Origin: JAWLFI01 sp041685645
GTDB taxonomy: Bacteria > Bacteroidota > Bacteroidia > Chitinophagales > Saprospiraceae
DNA length: 19,013 bases
Assembly (NCBI GenBank): GCA_041685645.1
Contig: JAWLFI010000030.1
Span: forward strand, 1-19,013
Direction: 5' to 3'
The notes beneath the pieces are model-generated. The model did not search any database. It was not told where the DNA came from and saw only the letters and a program-made list of their open reading frames with translations. Of this stretch, positions 7,130 to 14,673 are shown piece after piece. Numbering within the stretch: the stretch's first letter is position 1; each line of letters starts with the position of its first letter. Both the position numbers and the translations under genes were made by a program.

Positions 7130-7137
7130 TACATTTG
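7130..7137 (+). promoter_or_regulatory. Possible -7 promoter box
   Basis: TACATTTG at 7130-7137 is an exact match to the TAnnTTTG box of Bacteroidota promoters and lies 19 nt before the ATG at 7157. The only upstream TTTG-like partner (about 7100) is spaced too far, so the -33 element is weak. Confidence 0.4.
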
Positions 7138-7156
7138 TGAAAAGAAAACTTCTGTT

Positions 7157-7759
7157 ATGTACACAATGAATATTTATCTGAAATTGGCTCTGATTGTCTT
7201 ATTCCTGCTCGGGGGAATTGCCCTGGCTTTTGTTTTCGGCTTTTGGTATGCCTTCCCCCTATTGCTCATCGGCTTGATAGTATTAGTGAGTTATGTACTA
7301 CTGGGGACGGTACAGTCTGCTGCTCAACTCATAGAAGCCCAGGACTTATCCGCTGCGGAAAAGCGACTTTCACTTACTCTTAATCCCAAATGGTTGTATG
7401 TTACCAACCGGGCATATTATTACATTATGAAGGGGTCGGTTGCGATGCAACGCGGTGACGAATCAAAAGCGCAAGATTGGTTTAAAATTGCGGAAGGACT
7501 CAAACTCCCCTCGGACAACGAGCGCGCAATGGTTCAACTTCAGTTGGCGGGCATTCACGTCAAGAAAAACAACTGGAATAAGGTCAAAACGATTATGCGC
7601 AAGGTGAGAAACTACAATGTTACAGAACCTACGATTCAATCGCAAATTGACCAGATTGAGATGGGCTTAAAAAATAGAGGTGCACTGAACCCATCGAATA
7701 TGCGTCAAGCTCAGCAAATGGGCCGCTCGCGAAAACGCCGCCGACCTAAAATGAGATAA
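7157..7759 (+). CDS. Membrane protein with two TM helices and TPR-like domain
   Basis: A 200-residue protein of a type often annotated as hypothetical in Bacteroidota. Two hydrophobic helices lie near residues 6-28 and 31-50, joined by a short aromatic turn (FGFWYAFP), so the protein sits in the inner membrane as a hairpin. The rest looks like tetratricopeptide-type helices: AAQLIEAQDLSAAEKRL, a second unit AYYYIMKGSVAMQRGDESKAQDWF, and a third at QLQLAGIHVKKNNWNKVKTI. The C-terminus is strongly basic (RSRKRRRPKMR), which suggests a cytoplasmic tail able to touch RNA, DNA or membrane phosphate. TPR domains usually mediate protein contacts; no enzyme motif is seen. A second in-frame ATG at 7166 is possible. 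Convergent with the large T9SS cargo gene downstream. Confidence 0.65.
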   Translation: MYTMNIYLKLALIVLFLLGGIALAFVFGFWYAFPLLLIGLIVLVSYVLLGTVQSAAQLIEAQDLSAAEKRLSLTLNPKWLYVTNRAYYYIMKGSVAMQRGDESKAQDWFKIAEGLKLPSDNERAMVQLQLAGIHVKKNNWNKVKTIMRKVRNYNVTEPTIQSQIDQIEMGLKNRGALNPSNMRQAQQMGRSRKRRRPKMR

Positions 7760-7871
7760 GTCAGTTGGAAAGCTGTTGCACACTTGCTTTTATCTGTATA
7801 GCAAATTAATATTTGTTCAGTCCACTTGCATCCTCCAGAGAGATAAGCCGGCTTACACATTAAGTCCTGAT

Positions 7872-10800
7872 CTACCGCACTAGGGTGACGCTGCCATGAT
7901 ATGAACCCTCTTCGCCTGTGCCTATATCGATGTAAGTGATTCGAACGATATAGACATCTTGCTCTAATCGCTTCGACCGAAAAGTGCCATCCCAACTGTC
8001 GTGTTCAGATCGCGAGAAAAACAATTGGTCTCCGTAGCGATTGTAAATAGACCATTCGACGTTACGGATGCCGTAAGTGTCGAAAGAAAACTCGTCGTTT
8101 CTCCCATCTCCATTGGGACTGAAAACGTTTGGAACATAGATTCGGGCGATATTTTCTACGCAAATGGTCTCTTGAATTGTATCTGTGCAGCCCAGATCAT
8201 TTTGAATGGCGAACTGTATCGTAAAGGTACCCGTATCTAAATATTCGTGGGTGATCAGCTCACCGGATTGGATATTTTTCAGGGGACTCCCATCACCAAA
8301 ATCTACCGTTCCGGTGGAATACCCTATGCTCAAATCAATAATCTCAAGCTGATTTTCGATATTGTCTATGCAGTCCTGGTTGGGAATGAGTGACATATTG
8401 GCTTGTAGTGGCGGTGCACCGGGTAATTCTACAGTGGCTTCTTGCTGGCAGGTACTATTCAGTTCCGTAATGAGTACATCGTACAGTCCGGGTGGCCCTG
8501 TGTAACGGGCTCCATAGAAAGTATCTTGTAATTGCCAGTCGATTAAATATTGCGAACTGTCGAGCTCGATCTCTACAAAGGTGGAGTCTTCAAAACAGAC
8601 TGGCGGACCTTGGGTGGTATTGAAAGTGAAAGGCTGGTGTTGAAAAATAAAGAGGCTATCCTCAAAGGGAATAGAACAGCCATCCACTACTCTCACGCTA
8701 TACCAACCGCTTTCCTGAGGTCGAATGATATGACTGACCCCAAATCCCAGACCGCGATCCCACGAAGTTGTTAAATTGCCAAATCCCCCGCTGTTGACCG
8801 TTTGAATTTCTGTGCTTTCACCGGGGCAAAGAGTATCTCTGGCAGCAAAGACATCTCCCTCAATAGGAGCGAGCACAGAGATAAATCGACGATCACTGGA
8901 AGCACAAGCCCCCGAACCTCTGCGATAAACCAACTCGTGATTGCCCGTGCCGAGAGCTGACGGGGAAAAGTTTGCTCCTGAGGCTTGGCCATTAATGGTA
9001 AGCTCTCCTCCGGGGGGCAAGAGTTCGACTTCTATCATCGTATCTGAATAACAATATTGTTGTTGCAAACCTGAAATACGAGCTTCTTCAAAAGCAAATA
9101 CCTCAATTTCCGTGGCAGTTTCACAGCCGGATGGTGCAATATAATACAGTGTATAAAAACCAATGGGAAGAGACTGAGGGTCAAATAATCCAGCGGTTTC
9201 ATCTAAAAGTCCCGGTCCTCTCCAGCTGCCTCCCGGGGGATTAGCTGAGAGAATCTGTGCTGCACTGAGTTCGCAAAAGCTGTAATCGGGAATTTCAGCG
9301 GGGTCTTCTACTTCGACAAGGAGAGTATCTGAACATCCCAATGCCTCCCATCTAATAGTATGAGTACCCGGACCTGCAATACTAGGGTCTAAATAGTATT
9401 CATTATCAATTTCTATAATGCCTGGCCCGCTCAGTGACCCACCTGATGGATAAAAGTTGATGTAAGGGTTGATGTGAATCGTATCGTTGATGAGACAGAA
9501 AAAGAGTGCGTTTTCCTCCTCAATCCGCACATCGACTAAATTCAATTCAAAACGGTCGCTACAGCCAAAGGCCGAAAAGGTAAAATTGTGAGTGCCCGCG
9601 CCTAATTGACTAATGTCGAAGGCTTGAATACTGTCGATATAGGGAGCGGGTCCGCTCCAATTGCCGGGAAATCCTACGAAGAGCAAACTATCCCCTAAAC
9701 AGCGGGTCCGATCCGGTCCGGCTTGAATATCTTTGATAAAGATCTCCATTTCTGCCTCACAGCCCTCCAATTCATAGGTATAGGTATGTGTCATATTTGA
9801 TCCGGGCCGCCAGCCATCTAAGCGACCGTTGACACTATTGACTATGCCCGGACCACTCCAACGGCCGCCATAGGGCTCAGCTTCTAAAAACACGCGTTGA
9901 GTTCTGCATATTGTATCTATTTCAGGCATTATAATCGTATCGAGGACTCTCACTGTTTTCCAGGATACACAGCCATTAGGAGCGGTGTATGAAACTGAAA
10001 AAGTCCCCGATTCGTCGGGAGAAAAAACACCGTCCTCTGTAGTGTGTTCCCCTGCCCAGATTCCTCCTGGAGGATTTCCTCCATTGAGGAGGAAGTCCCC
10101 ACTGCCCTGGCAGCTCGCCTGCACACTTCCTGCCCATACGGGATAAATCCAGAGAGTATCTTTGGATATACAACCATTGGGATCGACGTATTCCACGATG
10201 TCTCGATTCAAGTCCGATGCTCCATTCCATCGCCAAAATTGATAGCGCCCACTTTCTCTTTGGTTATCCGGAATAATGGAAGAATAAAACGATCCGCCAC
10301 CGGGTGTCACGCTGTAGAAGTAATCTCCGCGGCTCGAGCATACGGTGTCTCCCTGAAAGGGGTTGTTGATTGTGGGATTGGAGTAGGAGAGGTATTCGAA
10401 AGTGTCAGTTGCGGTGGAACCACTAGTCAGATCTGTTACTTGAACAGAAACGGTGAGAGCGGAGTCTGCACAGACTTCTACTTCAGGCGCATCAATAGTC
10501 GAATGGGACCAATTGAAGCTAAAGTTTCCATTATCATTACCCGTAACGACTGCCTCTAAGCGACCACACTCTCCCGGACAAGCTCGTTCTACTTCTGTGA
10601 TTTCTATCTGGATCGGGCAATTTGCGACTTCGAATAATACATTGGTAGAAAAGGGATGTGTTTCACCGCATGCATCCACCAGTTCGCCTTCAAAAAACAG
10701 TCTGAACGTTCCGGGAATATCGATTTCCCGGGAAAATTCAACCTCAAAAGTTTGAGCTAACTGTGTGGTACTATCACAATCCAGTATATTGACACTACTT

Positions 10801-11375
10801 ACAGAAAATCCTCCCGGTCCAATTAAGGAAAAAGCATCTGCGTTGATTTGGTCGCAGGGTACGGGAATATCCAGTTCGAAAAGGTGGTTAGCCAAAGGGC
10901 AATCCGGAGGATTCGGCATTTGGATTTCAGGTAACTGTGGTTCATTGACTGTTACCTCCCAATTTGCTGACCAACCGGATGCTGCAATGCTTTCATCACT
11001 CGTGAAGTGAAAAGTAATGCAGCCACTTGTTGCCACGAGGACCGGAGGGGGATTAATTATCCCGCTCAAAGAGGCAATGAGAGGAGCTGAGGTGTTGGGC
11101 CCATCATAGACGTTTAAAAAGTCTAAATTTTCCTCCGTGGCAAAAAAATCAAAAGTAACGGCGATCTCGTCTGCATCATCTACACAAATGGTAAATGTAA
11201 AATCTTCATTGTGTCCGTATTGGCCCTCTTCCAATCCCTCCTCGCTATCGGTAAGCACTCCTTCACAGTCCGTGACGTTTAAGTTCTGCATGGGGTACTC
11301 GGTCTGAGTCTTTGCACTCGTGGCAAACAATAAGATAGAGATAACAAGAGAAAAATAGTAAAAGTACTCTTTCAT
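7872..11375 (-). CDS. Giant T9SS-secreted surface protein: CUB-like domain, tandem repeats, PKD-like domain, CHU_C sorting domain
   Basis: An 1167-residue protein with an N-terminal signal peptide (about 1-22). Residues about 37-142 look like a CUB domain: CEGVLTDSEEG and FLNVYDGPNTSAPL plus FTSDESIAASGWSANW, a beta-sandwich used for sugar or protein binding outside the cell. Residues about 345-840 contain around seven 60-80-residue repeats of the form PxGGxWxGPG...G-F-x-P...G-x-H-x-x-x-Y...GC. Residues about 1005-1073 carry a PKD-type motif (VDFGDGSPLKN ... HEYLDTGTFTI). The end (1077-1166) is the gliding-motility-associated C-terminal domain: IYVPNVFSPNGDGRNDEF, then YNRYGDQLFF, WDGTF, and a final strand. 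This CHU_C domain targets proteins to the type IX secretion system (type B signal), so the product is probably exported or held at the cell surface. It is the last gene of the six-gene minus-strand run, 2 nt after its neighbour. Confidence 0.93.
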   Translation of the reverse strand: MKEYFYYFSLVISILLFATSAKTQTEYPMQNLNVTDCEGVLTDSEEGLEEGQYGHNEDFTFTICVDDADEIAVTFDFFATEENLDFLNVYDGPNTSAPLIASLSGIINPPPVLVATSGCITFHFTSDESIAASGWSANWEVTVNEPQLPEIQMPNPPDCPLANHLFELDIPVPCDQINADAFSLIGPGGFSVSSVNILDCDSTTQLAQTFEVEFSREIDIPGTFRLFFEGELVDACGETHPFSTNVLFEVANCPIQIEITEVERACPGECGRLEAVVTGNDNGNFSFNWSHSTIDAPEVEVCADSALTVSVQVTDLTSGSTATDTFEYLSYSNPTINNPFQGDTVCSSRGDYFYSVTPGGGSFYSSIIPDNQRESGRYQFWRWNGASDLNRDIVEYVDPNGCISKDTLWIYPVWAGSVQASCQGSGDFLLNGGNPPGGIWAGEHTTEDGVFSPDESGTFSVSYTAPNGCVSWKTVRVLDTIIMPEIDTICRTQRVFLEAEPYGGRWSGPGIVNSVNGRLDGWRPGSNMTHTYTYELEGCEAEMEIFIKDIQAGPDRTRCLGDSLLFVGFPGNWSGPAPYIDSIQAFDISQLGAGTHNFTFSAFGCSDRFELNLVDVRIEEENALFFCLINDTIHINPYINFYPSGGSLSGPGIIEIDNEYYLDPSIAGPGTHTIRWEALGCSDTLLVEVEDPAEIPDYSFCELSAAQILSANPPGGSWRGPGLLDETAGLFDPQSLPIGFYTLYYIAPSGCETATEIEVFAFEEARISGLQQQYCYSDTMIEVELLPPGGELTINGQASGANFSPSALGTGNHELVYRRGSGACASSDRRFISVLAPIEGDVFAARDTLCPGESTEIQTVNSGGFGNLTTSWDRGLGFGVSHIIRPQESGWYSVRVVDGCSIPFEDSLFIFQHQPFTFNTTQGPPVCFEDSTFVEIELDSSQYLIDWQLQDTFYGARYTGPPGLYDVLITELNSTCQQEATVELPGAPPLQANMSLIPNQDCIDNIENQLEIIDLSIGYSTGTVDFGDGSPLKNIQSGELITHEYLDTGTFTIQFAIQNDLGCTDTIQETICVENIARIYVPNVFSPNGDGRNDEFSFDTYGIRNVEWSIYNRYGDQLFFSRSEHDSWDGTFRSKRLEQDVYIVRITYIDIGTGEEGSYHGSVTLVR

Positions 11376-11377
11376 GC

Positions 11378-11827
11378 CTATTCTCTTAATATAACGACGG
11401 AAGGTGTAGTAATCAAGTTGCTTTCATTTCCTGCGCGATCCACCATTCTACATTCAAAGCGCGTGGTTTCTTGGGGTCCGTTTCCAAACAGAAACAGACT
11501 GGGAAATTCAACCTTCAGTTCTCCCTCAATAGGCACGGAACTTCCGACAGGGGATAGCGGACCAACATAAAACGGATCGAAGTCTTCTAAGCGCAAATCT
11601 CGAATAAAGAGTGCGTATTGATCCGGGTCAACAAATCCCAGGTCGCCATCTCCATCCTTGTAATTGATGCTTATGACCAGAACCTCACCGTACTGCACAA
11701 CTGTATCATGGCTGATGTCAGACAGTTGTATTTCCGGCTCTTCGGAATATGTCAAATCCTCTTTTTCACAACTTAACAACAGTGAAAAAAGAATGCAAAG
11801 GCCTAAGAATTTACTCAATCCACTCAA
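11378..11827 (-). CDS. Small lipoprotein, Ig-like/beta-sandwich, unknown function
   Basis: A 149-residue lipoprotein with signal peptide and lipobox LLSC (Cys20 from this start), then CEKED, an acidic tail typical of surface-exposed Bacteroidota lipoproteins. The body has the INYKDGDGDLGFVDPD motif, a D-G-D-G-D-x-G loop recurring in Bacteroidota lipoproteins that may bind calcium, and alternating strands ending CRMVDRAGNESNLITTPSVVI, as in a fibronectin/Ig-like fold. No enzyme signature. The start is uncertain: both candidate initiators are TTG (11827 and 11818). The second gives a 17-residue signal peptide and overlaps the upstream stop by 8 nt instead of 17. Gene follows the cytochrome-like lipoprotein and precedes the T9SS cargo by 2 nt, so coupling is likely. 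It could be a partner that keeps the giant protein at the surface (inference). Confidence 0.75.
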   Translation of the reverse strand: MSGLSKFLGLCILFSLLLSCEKEDLTYSEEPEIQLSDISHDTVVQYGEVLVISINYKDGDGDLGFVDPDQYALFIRDLRLEDFDPFYVGPLSPVGSSVPIEGELKVEFPSLFLFGNGPQETTRFECRMVDRAGNESNLITTPSVVILRE

Positions 11828-12797
11828 TGGAAAAATAATTTTTTATGTGATACAATGCTTGATCACCGGGAAGTTCTTGCAAGGGATTTTGATCGTCTTT
11901 TACATATAACCGAAAGAAGTATCGCTGTTCGGGCTCAAAATCTTCCGGATGTATTTGAACTCTAAAATGATATTCTACCGGTACTCCCTGATAACCATAA
12001 TACTCAAAGGAAGTAGGGATATACTCCAAATCCTTCAACTCTCTTCCTTCAAAATCGTCAGCCCCGGCAGAAAAGGCAATTTCTTGTACGCTAAAGGCAG
12101 AAGCAGGCAGCGTCGGATGCTCTAATGAAAAGTAGAGGTAGCTTTGTTGAGAAGAGTCCGGAGGCAAGCGCAGCGGCGCATCATTATTATTTCTGCGATA
12201 GATCGAGTCTTTTTGCATGGCAAACACTCCTCGAGCCTTAATTTTATCTGCTGATAAAGTCGGTGCTTCTCCCATTACATCAAGAGCGCCATTTTCTATC
12301 CAGGTTTTGATATCGTCGATATAATCATCCCCTTTTTCAAACCAGTCGGATTCAGGCTCTAATTGTATGGGCATGGGCGGGCTGATGAGGTTGTTGAGTC
12401 GAGCCATAATGACGGAGGTTGAGGCAGATCCGGGATCGACTCTATAAGTAAAGTTCCCATCATTTTTAATGGGAGGTTCGTGGACCAGAGTGTTATAGGA
12501 GCTCTCCAAAGTCCTGAAATCCGGTTCAAATGTACCGTCGTGACAGCCCACATTAGCGCAAGTCGGCTTAAAAACATTATAATAGATGCCGGCGATGGTA
12601 GCGGACTCAGTTGAATCGATGGCTAGGCTTACGGTATCCTGATTGACTTCCTGCTCGTCAAAGGGATTTATTTTGGGCTCGTCCTCTTCGCAAGCTGTGA
12701 ACATCAACAACAGCATCAGCGATGCGATGGACAGGGATGCGACAAAAGGTCTTCCTATGAGCGATGTTTCTTTGTATGTTGAATGACGCACTTTCAT
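11811..12797 (-). CDS. Lipoprotein with cytochrome c-like CX4CH motif
   Basis: A 328-residue lipoprotein; the lipobox FTAC puts the lipidated cysteine at residue 36, followed by an acidic EEDEP tail. The next segment (YYNVFKPTCANVGCHDG) has a CX4CH motif (Cys80, Cys85, His86), and ISPPMP provides a possible distal methionine near 142. Motifs such as CxxxxCHD are typical of the Planctomycete-type cytochrome c (PSCyt) domain in lipoproteins; heme attachment is plausible but unproven with the CX4CH spacing. The C-terminal 160 residues look like beta-strands with no recognised domain. A longer frame begins at ATG 12830, but the ATG at 12797 sits 4 nt after the DUF1501 stop and gives a clean basic-plus-hydrophobic signal peptide, so it is preferred. 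Presumably envelope-located, possibly an electron carrier or sensor for the neighbouring DUF1501 protein. Confidence 0.75.
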   Translation of the reverse strand: MKVRHSTYKETSLIGRPFVASLSIASLMLLLMFTACEEDEPKINPFDEQEVNQDTVSLAIDSTESATIAGIYYNVFKPTCANVGCHDGTFEPDFRTLESSYNTLVHEPPIKNDGNFTYRVDPGSASTSVIMARLNNLISPPMPIQLEPESDWFEKGDDYIDDIKTWIENGALDVMGEAPTLSADKIKARGVFAMQKDSIYRRNNNDAPLRLPPDSSQQSYLYFSLEHPTLPASAFSVQEIAFSAGADDFEGRELKDLEYIPTSFEYYGYQGVPVEYHFRVQIHPEDFEPEQRYFFRLYVKDDQNPLQELPGDQALYHIKNYFSIEWIE

Positions 12798-12801
12798 AGG
12801 T

Positions 12802-14157
12802 TTACATTCTATCGAATAAAGATCTGGCATTCTCGTCTAACCTTCCTTGAGATTCTACGATTTGTTTGACGCCGAAGAGCTCAGCGATGGTGGGTACGAT
12901 ATCTGTTGCATCTCCAACGGGCTGATCGGGATCTCCGATCGTAAGCCCGGCTTCGGCTCCCGGGCCTACCATTAGCGTGAAAATTCTACGCGTGTTTTCA
13001 TTACCTACAGAGTGATCATAGGCATACCAGTCATTAATATCCTGAATCGGATTGGGGTCTTGATCCCGACCGTGTTCAGGCATGACAATCATCGTTGTAT
13101 TATTGGCCATACCGGGAATGCGCTGAATTTCTCTCCAGAGGAAACCCACTCCGTGGTCCGCCCGATGGAGACTCTTGAGGTAATTGGTGTAACTCGAATG
13201 GCACACATCAATATTAGTCAGGTCAATCACAGTAATCTTCGGTTTAAACCAGGCCATGGTCTCCAGCGCAAAGCCCAGGGTTTTTAGGTCCCGATTATCG
13301 TTGACCGGGGGAAGTGAAATACTGCCTTGCTTTACTTTTTCAAAGGTCGATCTTACAAACTCCTTGATAAAGTCTTCTTCTTCTGGTTTGTTGTATAGAT
13401 GAGGAATTTCAAGTCCTTCCTCTACGTAGTTATTATTGAGGAAATGGCGCATTTCCTGAATCATGCTCCATTCCGTATCGGGATGGTAGTTCTTGAAGTC
13501 CATAAAATGGTTCATGCCAGGCGTTCCGAAAGTAGTTAGAGGGGCGATAAAATTCGCACCAAATTCTCTTCCGTATTCAGCATCTGCTGAGAAGTTGAGT
13601 AGTGGCCGAGACATACCGATATCTGCTCCGACATACCAACAATCAGTGGCCGAGAATCCGGCGTGTTTGCGTAGATATTCAAAGATAGTCGGTGCAGCCG
13701 GCCGACTTCTCAGGCCTTGAGTCAAAGCATAATTTCCGGAAATCCCGGTACTCAGCCCATTGTAATGTCCGGCTCCTCCTTTAGAGAATCGAACTTCCGG
13801 AAATAAGGTTCCGATTTGATCTAAGGGGGTTTGGAGAATGGGGTCGATGGGAATACCCCCTATAATATTATTAGCTGTATCATCGCGTCCGTAAGCGATT
13901 TTGGATTCAGGCGGATCTCCCGTGAGGAGATTATACATTATGTTGCCTTCTACATCTTCATCCTGACTATCGGCTAAATACCTTTTCAGCACAGCTTCTT
14001 GTTGTCGTACACCACCGGCAAATAAAACAAAGACGACGTGATCGGTCAGTGCACTCGTCGTTTGGGCACTTAATATACCTGAGGGCAGGATGTAGGGAAA
14101 GCCAACGGTGCCCACTCCCGCTAAGGCCGCTTTCTTAATAAAATCTCTTCGTTTCAT
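12802..14157 (-). CDS. Tat-exported DUF1501 protein (alkaline phosphatase/sulfatase superfamily)
   Basis: A 451-residue protein with a twin-arginine signal (KRRDFIKKAALAG, then a hydrophobic stretch ending near LSAQ, residue 32), so it is exported folded, probably with metals bound. DUF1501 hallmarks follow: the VVFVLFAGGVRQQEAV strand-loop (43-56), GHYNGLSTG near 130, and the C-terminal block DLTNIDVCHSSYTNYLKSLH with HRADHGVG (331-338), VMPEHGRDQDPNP (358-370) and WYAYDHS (377-383). These His/Asp-rich motifs sit where alkaline-phosphatase-superfamily metal ligands lie, so a hydrolase acting on phosphate or sulfate esters is likely, but no substrate is known. The canonical nucleophile is not obvious. 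In Planctomycetes DUF1501 genes are paired with cytochrome/DUF1549/DUF1553 genes. Here the downstream neighbour, 4 nt away, carries the cytochrome-like motif. Confidence 0.9.
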   Translation of the reverse strand: MKRRDFIKKAALAGVGTVGFPYILPSGILSAQTTSALTDHVVFVLFAGGVRQQEAVLKRYLADSQDEDVEGNIMYNLLTGDPPESKIAYGRDDTANNIIGGIPIDPILQTPLDQIGTLFPEVRFSKGGAGHYNGLSTGISGNYALTQGLRSRPAAPTIFEYLRKHAGFSATDCWYVGADIGMSRPLLNFSADAEYGREFGANFIAPLTTFGTPGMNHFMDFKNYHPDTEWSMIQEMRHFLNNNYVEEGLEIPHLYNKPEEEDFIKEFVRSTFEKVKQGSISLPPVNDNRDLKTLGFALETMAWFKPKITVIDLTNIDVCHSSYTNYLKSLHRADHGVGFLWREIQRIPGMANNTTMIVMPEHGRDQDPNPIQDINDWYAYDHSVGNENTRRIFTLMVGPGAEAGLTIGDPDQPVGDATDIVPTIAELFGVKQIVESQGRLDENARSLFDRM

Positions 14158-14169
14158 ATGAGTTTAGCT

Positions 14170-14673
14170 TTAGTAGTGAAAGTGTTCATTGCTGGTGGCA
14201 AATGAAAAATATACCAATTCCGGAGTGAGATTTGGCCTACTCTCAATGTAGTTTTTCATCCAGAGGAGTTCGGCTTCGGTGGGTTGTCTCACCAAGAACC
14301 GCTTATAGGTGGCGCGGATAAAAGCTTCCGGATTGGCTCTCATATCCTCTTCATCTGGAAGAATTACATTTCCGTCAGCCATGTATTTGCTGACCAGAAT
14401 GTCATAGGCGATTTGCTTGTCGCCAATAGACTGAATGGCAGCGAGCGCTTCCAACATTTTGTTGGGACCAATAGCTTCCTGAAATAAGTTGGTGTATAGC
14501 ACAGAAATGTACTGCGCCTCCGTTTTGGGTTTGTTTTTGGTGGAGTTGACCGGCTGAATATTGACGTCATTGACCTGATAGACATCGTAATCCTCCTTAC
14601 AACCGGTGGCAAATATCAGACTAAGCCCGAAAAGCCAGCCCAACAGAGTTTTATAGGAAATTCGCATATTCAT
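14170..14673 (-). CDS. Lipoprotein with two DUF1549/DUF4214-like helical repeats
   Basis: A 167-residue lipoprotein (signal peptide, lipobox ATGC, Cys25, followed by KEDYD). After a spacer, two helix-rich units are visible: QYISVLYTNLFQEAI (about 54-68) and FIRATYKRFLVRQPTEAELL (about 118-137), each continuing into a second helix. The form YIxxLYxxLLxRxPTxxEL resembles the N-terminal helical part of DUF1549 and the DUF4214 repeat, both found in surface or secreted proteins, but the match is by eye only. The upstream gene encodes a larger lipoprotein with three such units and overlaps it by 23 nt. The protein ends near TSNEHFHY with no further domain. ATG at 14667 is an alternative start. Function unknown; likely works with the DUF1501 protein 12 nt downstream. 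Confidence 0.7.
   Translation of the reverse strand: MNMRISYKTLLGWLFGLSLIFATGCKEDYDVYQVNDVNIQPVNSTKNKPKTEAQYISVLYTNLFQEAIGPNKMLEALAAIQSIGDKQIAYDILVSKYMADGNVILPDEEDMRANPEAFIRATYKRFLVRQPTEAELLWMKNYIESRPNLTPELVYFSFATSNEHFHY

Noticed and set aside
7844..7855. TAAGCCGGCTTA perfect palindrome between convergent genes
   Set aside because: There is no loop and no T-run on either side, so it is unlikely to be a terminator; it may be chance.
10044..10559. 171-codon open frame on the plus strand
   Set aside because: It lies entirely antisense to the CHU_C protein, whose own reading frame is supported by domain motifs. The translation shows no known motif or signal.
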